Source: Penaeus vannamei (lineage: Eukaryota > Arthropoda > Malacostraca > Decapoda > Penaeidae). Taken from it: a stretch of 10,000 nt of DNA. The translations under genes and the position numbers were made by a program. How positions within the stretch are numbered: position 1 is the stretch's first letter; every line of letters starts with the position of its first letter. Shown in pieces: positions 9,485 to 10,000 of this stretch. The stretch lies in contig NC_091579.1 of assembly GCF_042767895.1 (NCBI RefSeq), positions 728,118-738,117 of the forward strand. Direction: 5' to 3'. Below the pieces are notes generated by a model, which ran no database searches, was not told the DNA's origin, and saw only the letters and a program-made list of their open reading frames with translations.

Positions 9485-10000
9485 TGTGTGTATGCAGAAA
9501 TGAGTGTAACATTAATAAATATATCAACTAAAAATTCAGTAAAGTCCTAGAATAGTTAAAATACTAAGAACAAATAAATGCTACGATGCAATAACTTATC
9601 TCCTTCATACTTATCTACATTCAAATACAACAAAAGACAACACACACACATGCTTCATAACAGAGGCATGCACAAAACATGAAAATAAGAAAATGTGTAT
9701 AGCTGCATGTTTTAGGTGTATCTGTGTAAATTAGAATTTGCATGAATGATGATACTGTCATATTTAAAAATGCACATAGTTAAATACTAATGATAAAATA
9801 GCCTATGACAAATTTACACACTTAATTTTCTGGTATCACCACTGTCATATCAAAACACTGTCTTGAGTCTTTGCAAACTGGAACAAAATCAAATCTCTAC
9901 CTCCTGTTATCTAATTTCTAAACTTTATCTTAGGCAAAAATTTTAGTGGTAGTCTACAGTCTCCTATATTTTCTTTACCACCCCATATATTAGTTCAATA

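Overview
The window is a piece of a large, intron-rich eukaryotic gene. Only three short stretches are recognisable as protein-coding. All lie on the minus strand, each is bounded by canonical AG/GT splice signals, and their reading phases fit together exactly. Read in transcript order (high to low coordinates) they are exons at 6133-6291, 5327-5471 and 836-1021. Spliced, they give 490 nt of continuous reading frame, about 163 residues. The product matches the first cytoplasmic half of a class III transmembrane adenylyl cyclase, and specifically the Ca2+/calmodulin-stimulated type (insect rutabaga, vertebrate ADCY1). The first two exons carry the C-terminal half of the catalytic C1a domain. 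The third carries C1b, including the segment equivalent to the ADCY1 calmodulin-binding site. The N-terminal membrane domain, the metal-binding half of C1a, the second membrane domain and C2 lie outside the window.

Layout: 1-835 is the start of the intron after the third exon (the next exon is not found in the window); 836-1021 is the C1b exon; 1022-5326 is a 4.3-kb AT-rich intron; 5327-5471 is a C1a exon; 5472-6132 is a 661-nt intron, more than half of which is a (TG)n/(CA)n array; 6133-6291 is a C1a exon; 6292-10000 is part of an upstream intron of at least 3.7 kb with a second large array (A44, GTGGT pentamers, then (TG)n) at 8985-9485. No tRNA, rRNA, CRISPR, intact transposon or second gene could be supported. 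Other long open frames are either (TG)n/(CA)n repeats read in several frames, antisense to the exons, or chance AT-rich frames.

Organism: the gene type, AT-rich introns of several kilobases and very long dinucleotide arrays suggest an arthropod. A decapod crustacean such as a penaeid shrimp is my best guess from the microsatellite load, but this is inference and other invertebrates are possible.

The most interesting signal is around the C1b exon. A stretch of 259 nt just upstream of its 3' splice site (1024-1282) has no AG dinucleotide on the transcript strand, the hallmark of a distant branch point and often of regulated splicing. The exon is exactly 62 codons and phase 0 at both ends, so skipping it would remove the calmodulin-binding region without a frameshift. 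It also contains a strong-looking internal donor. A long CA tract ends 59 nt upstream of the preceding exon. Together these suggest, as a testable hypothesis only, splicing control over the calcium sensitivity of this cyclase.
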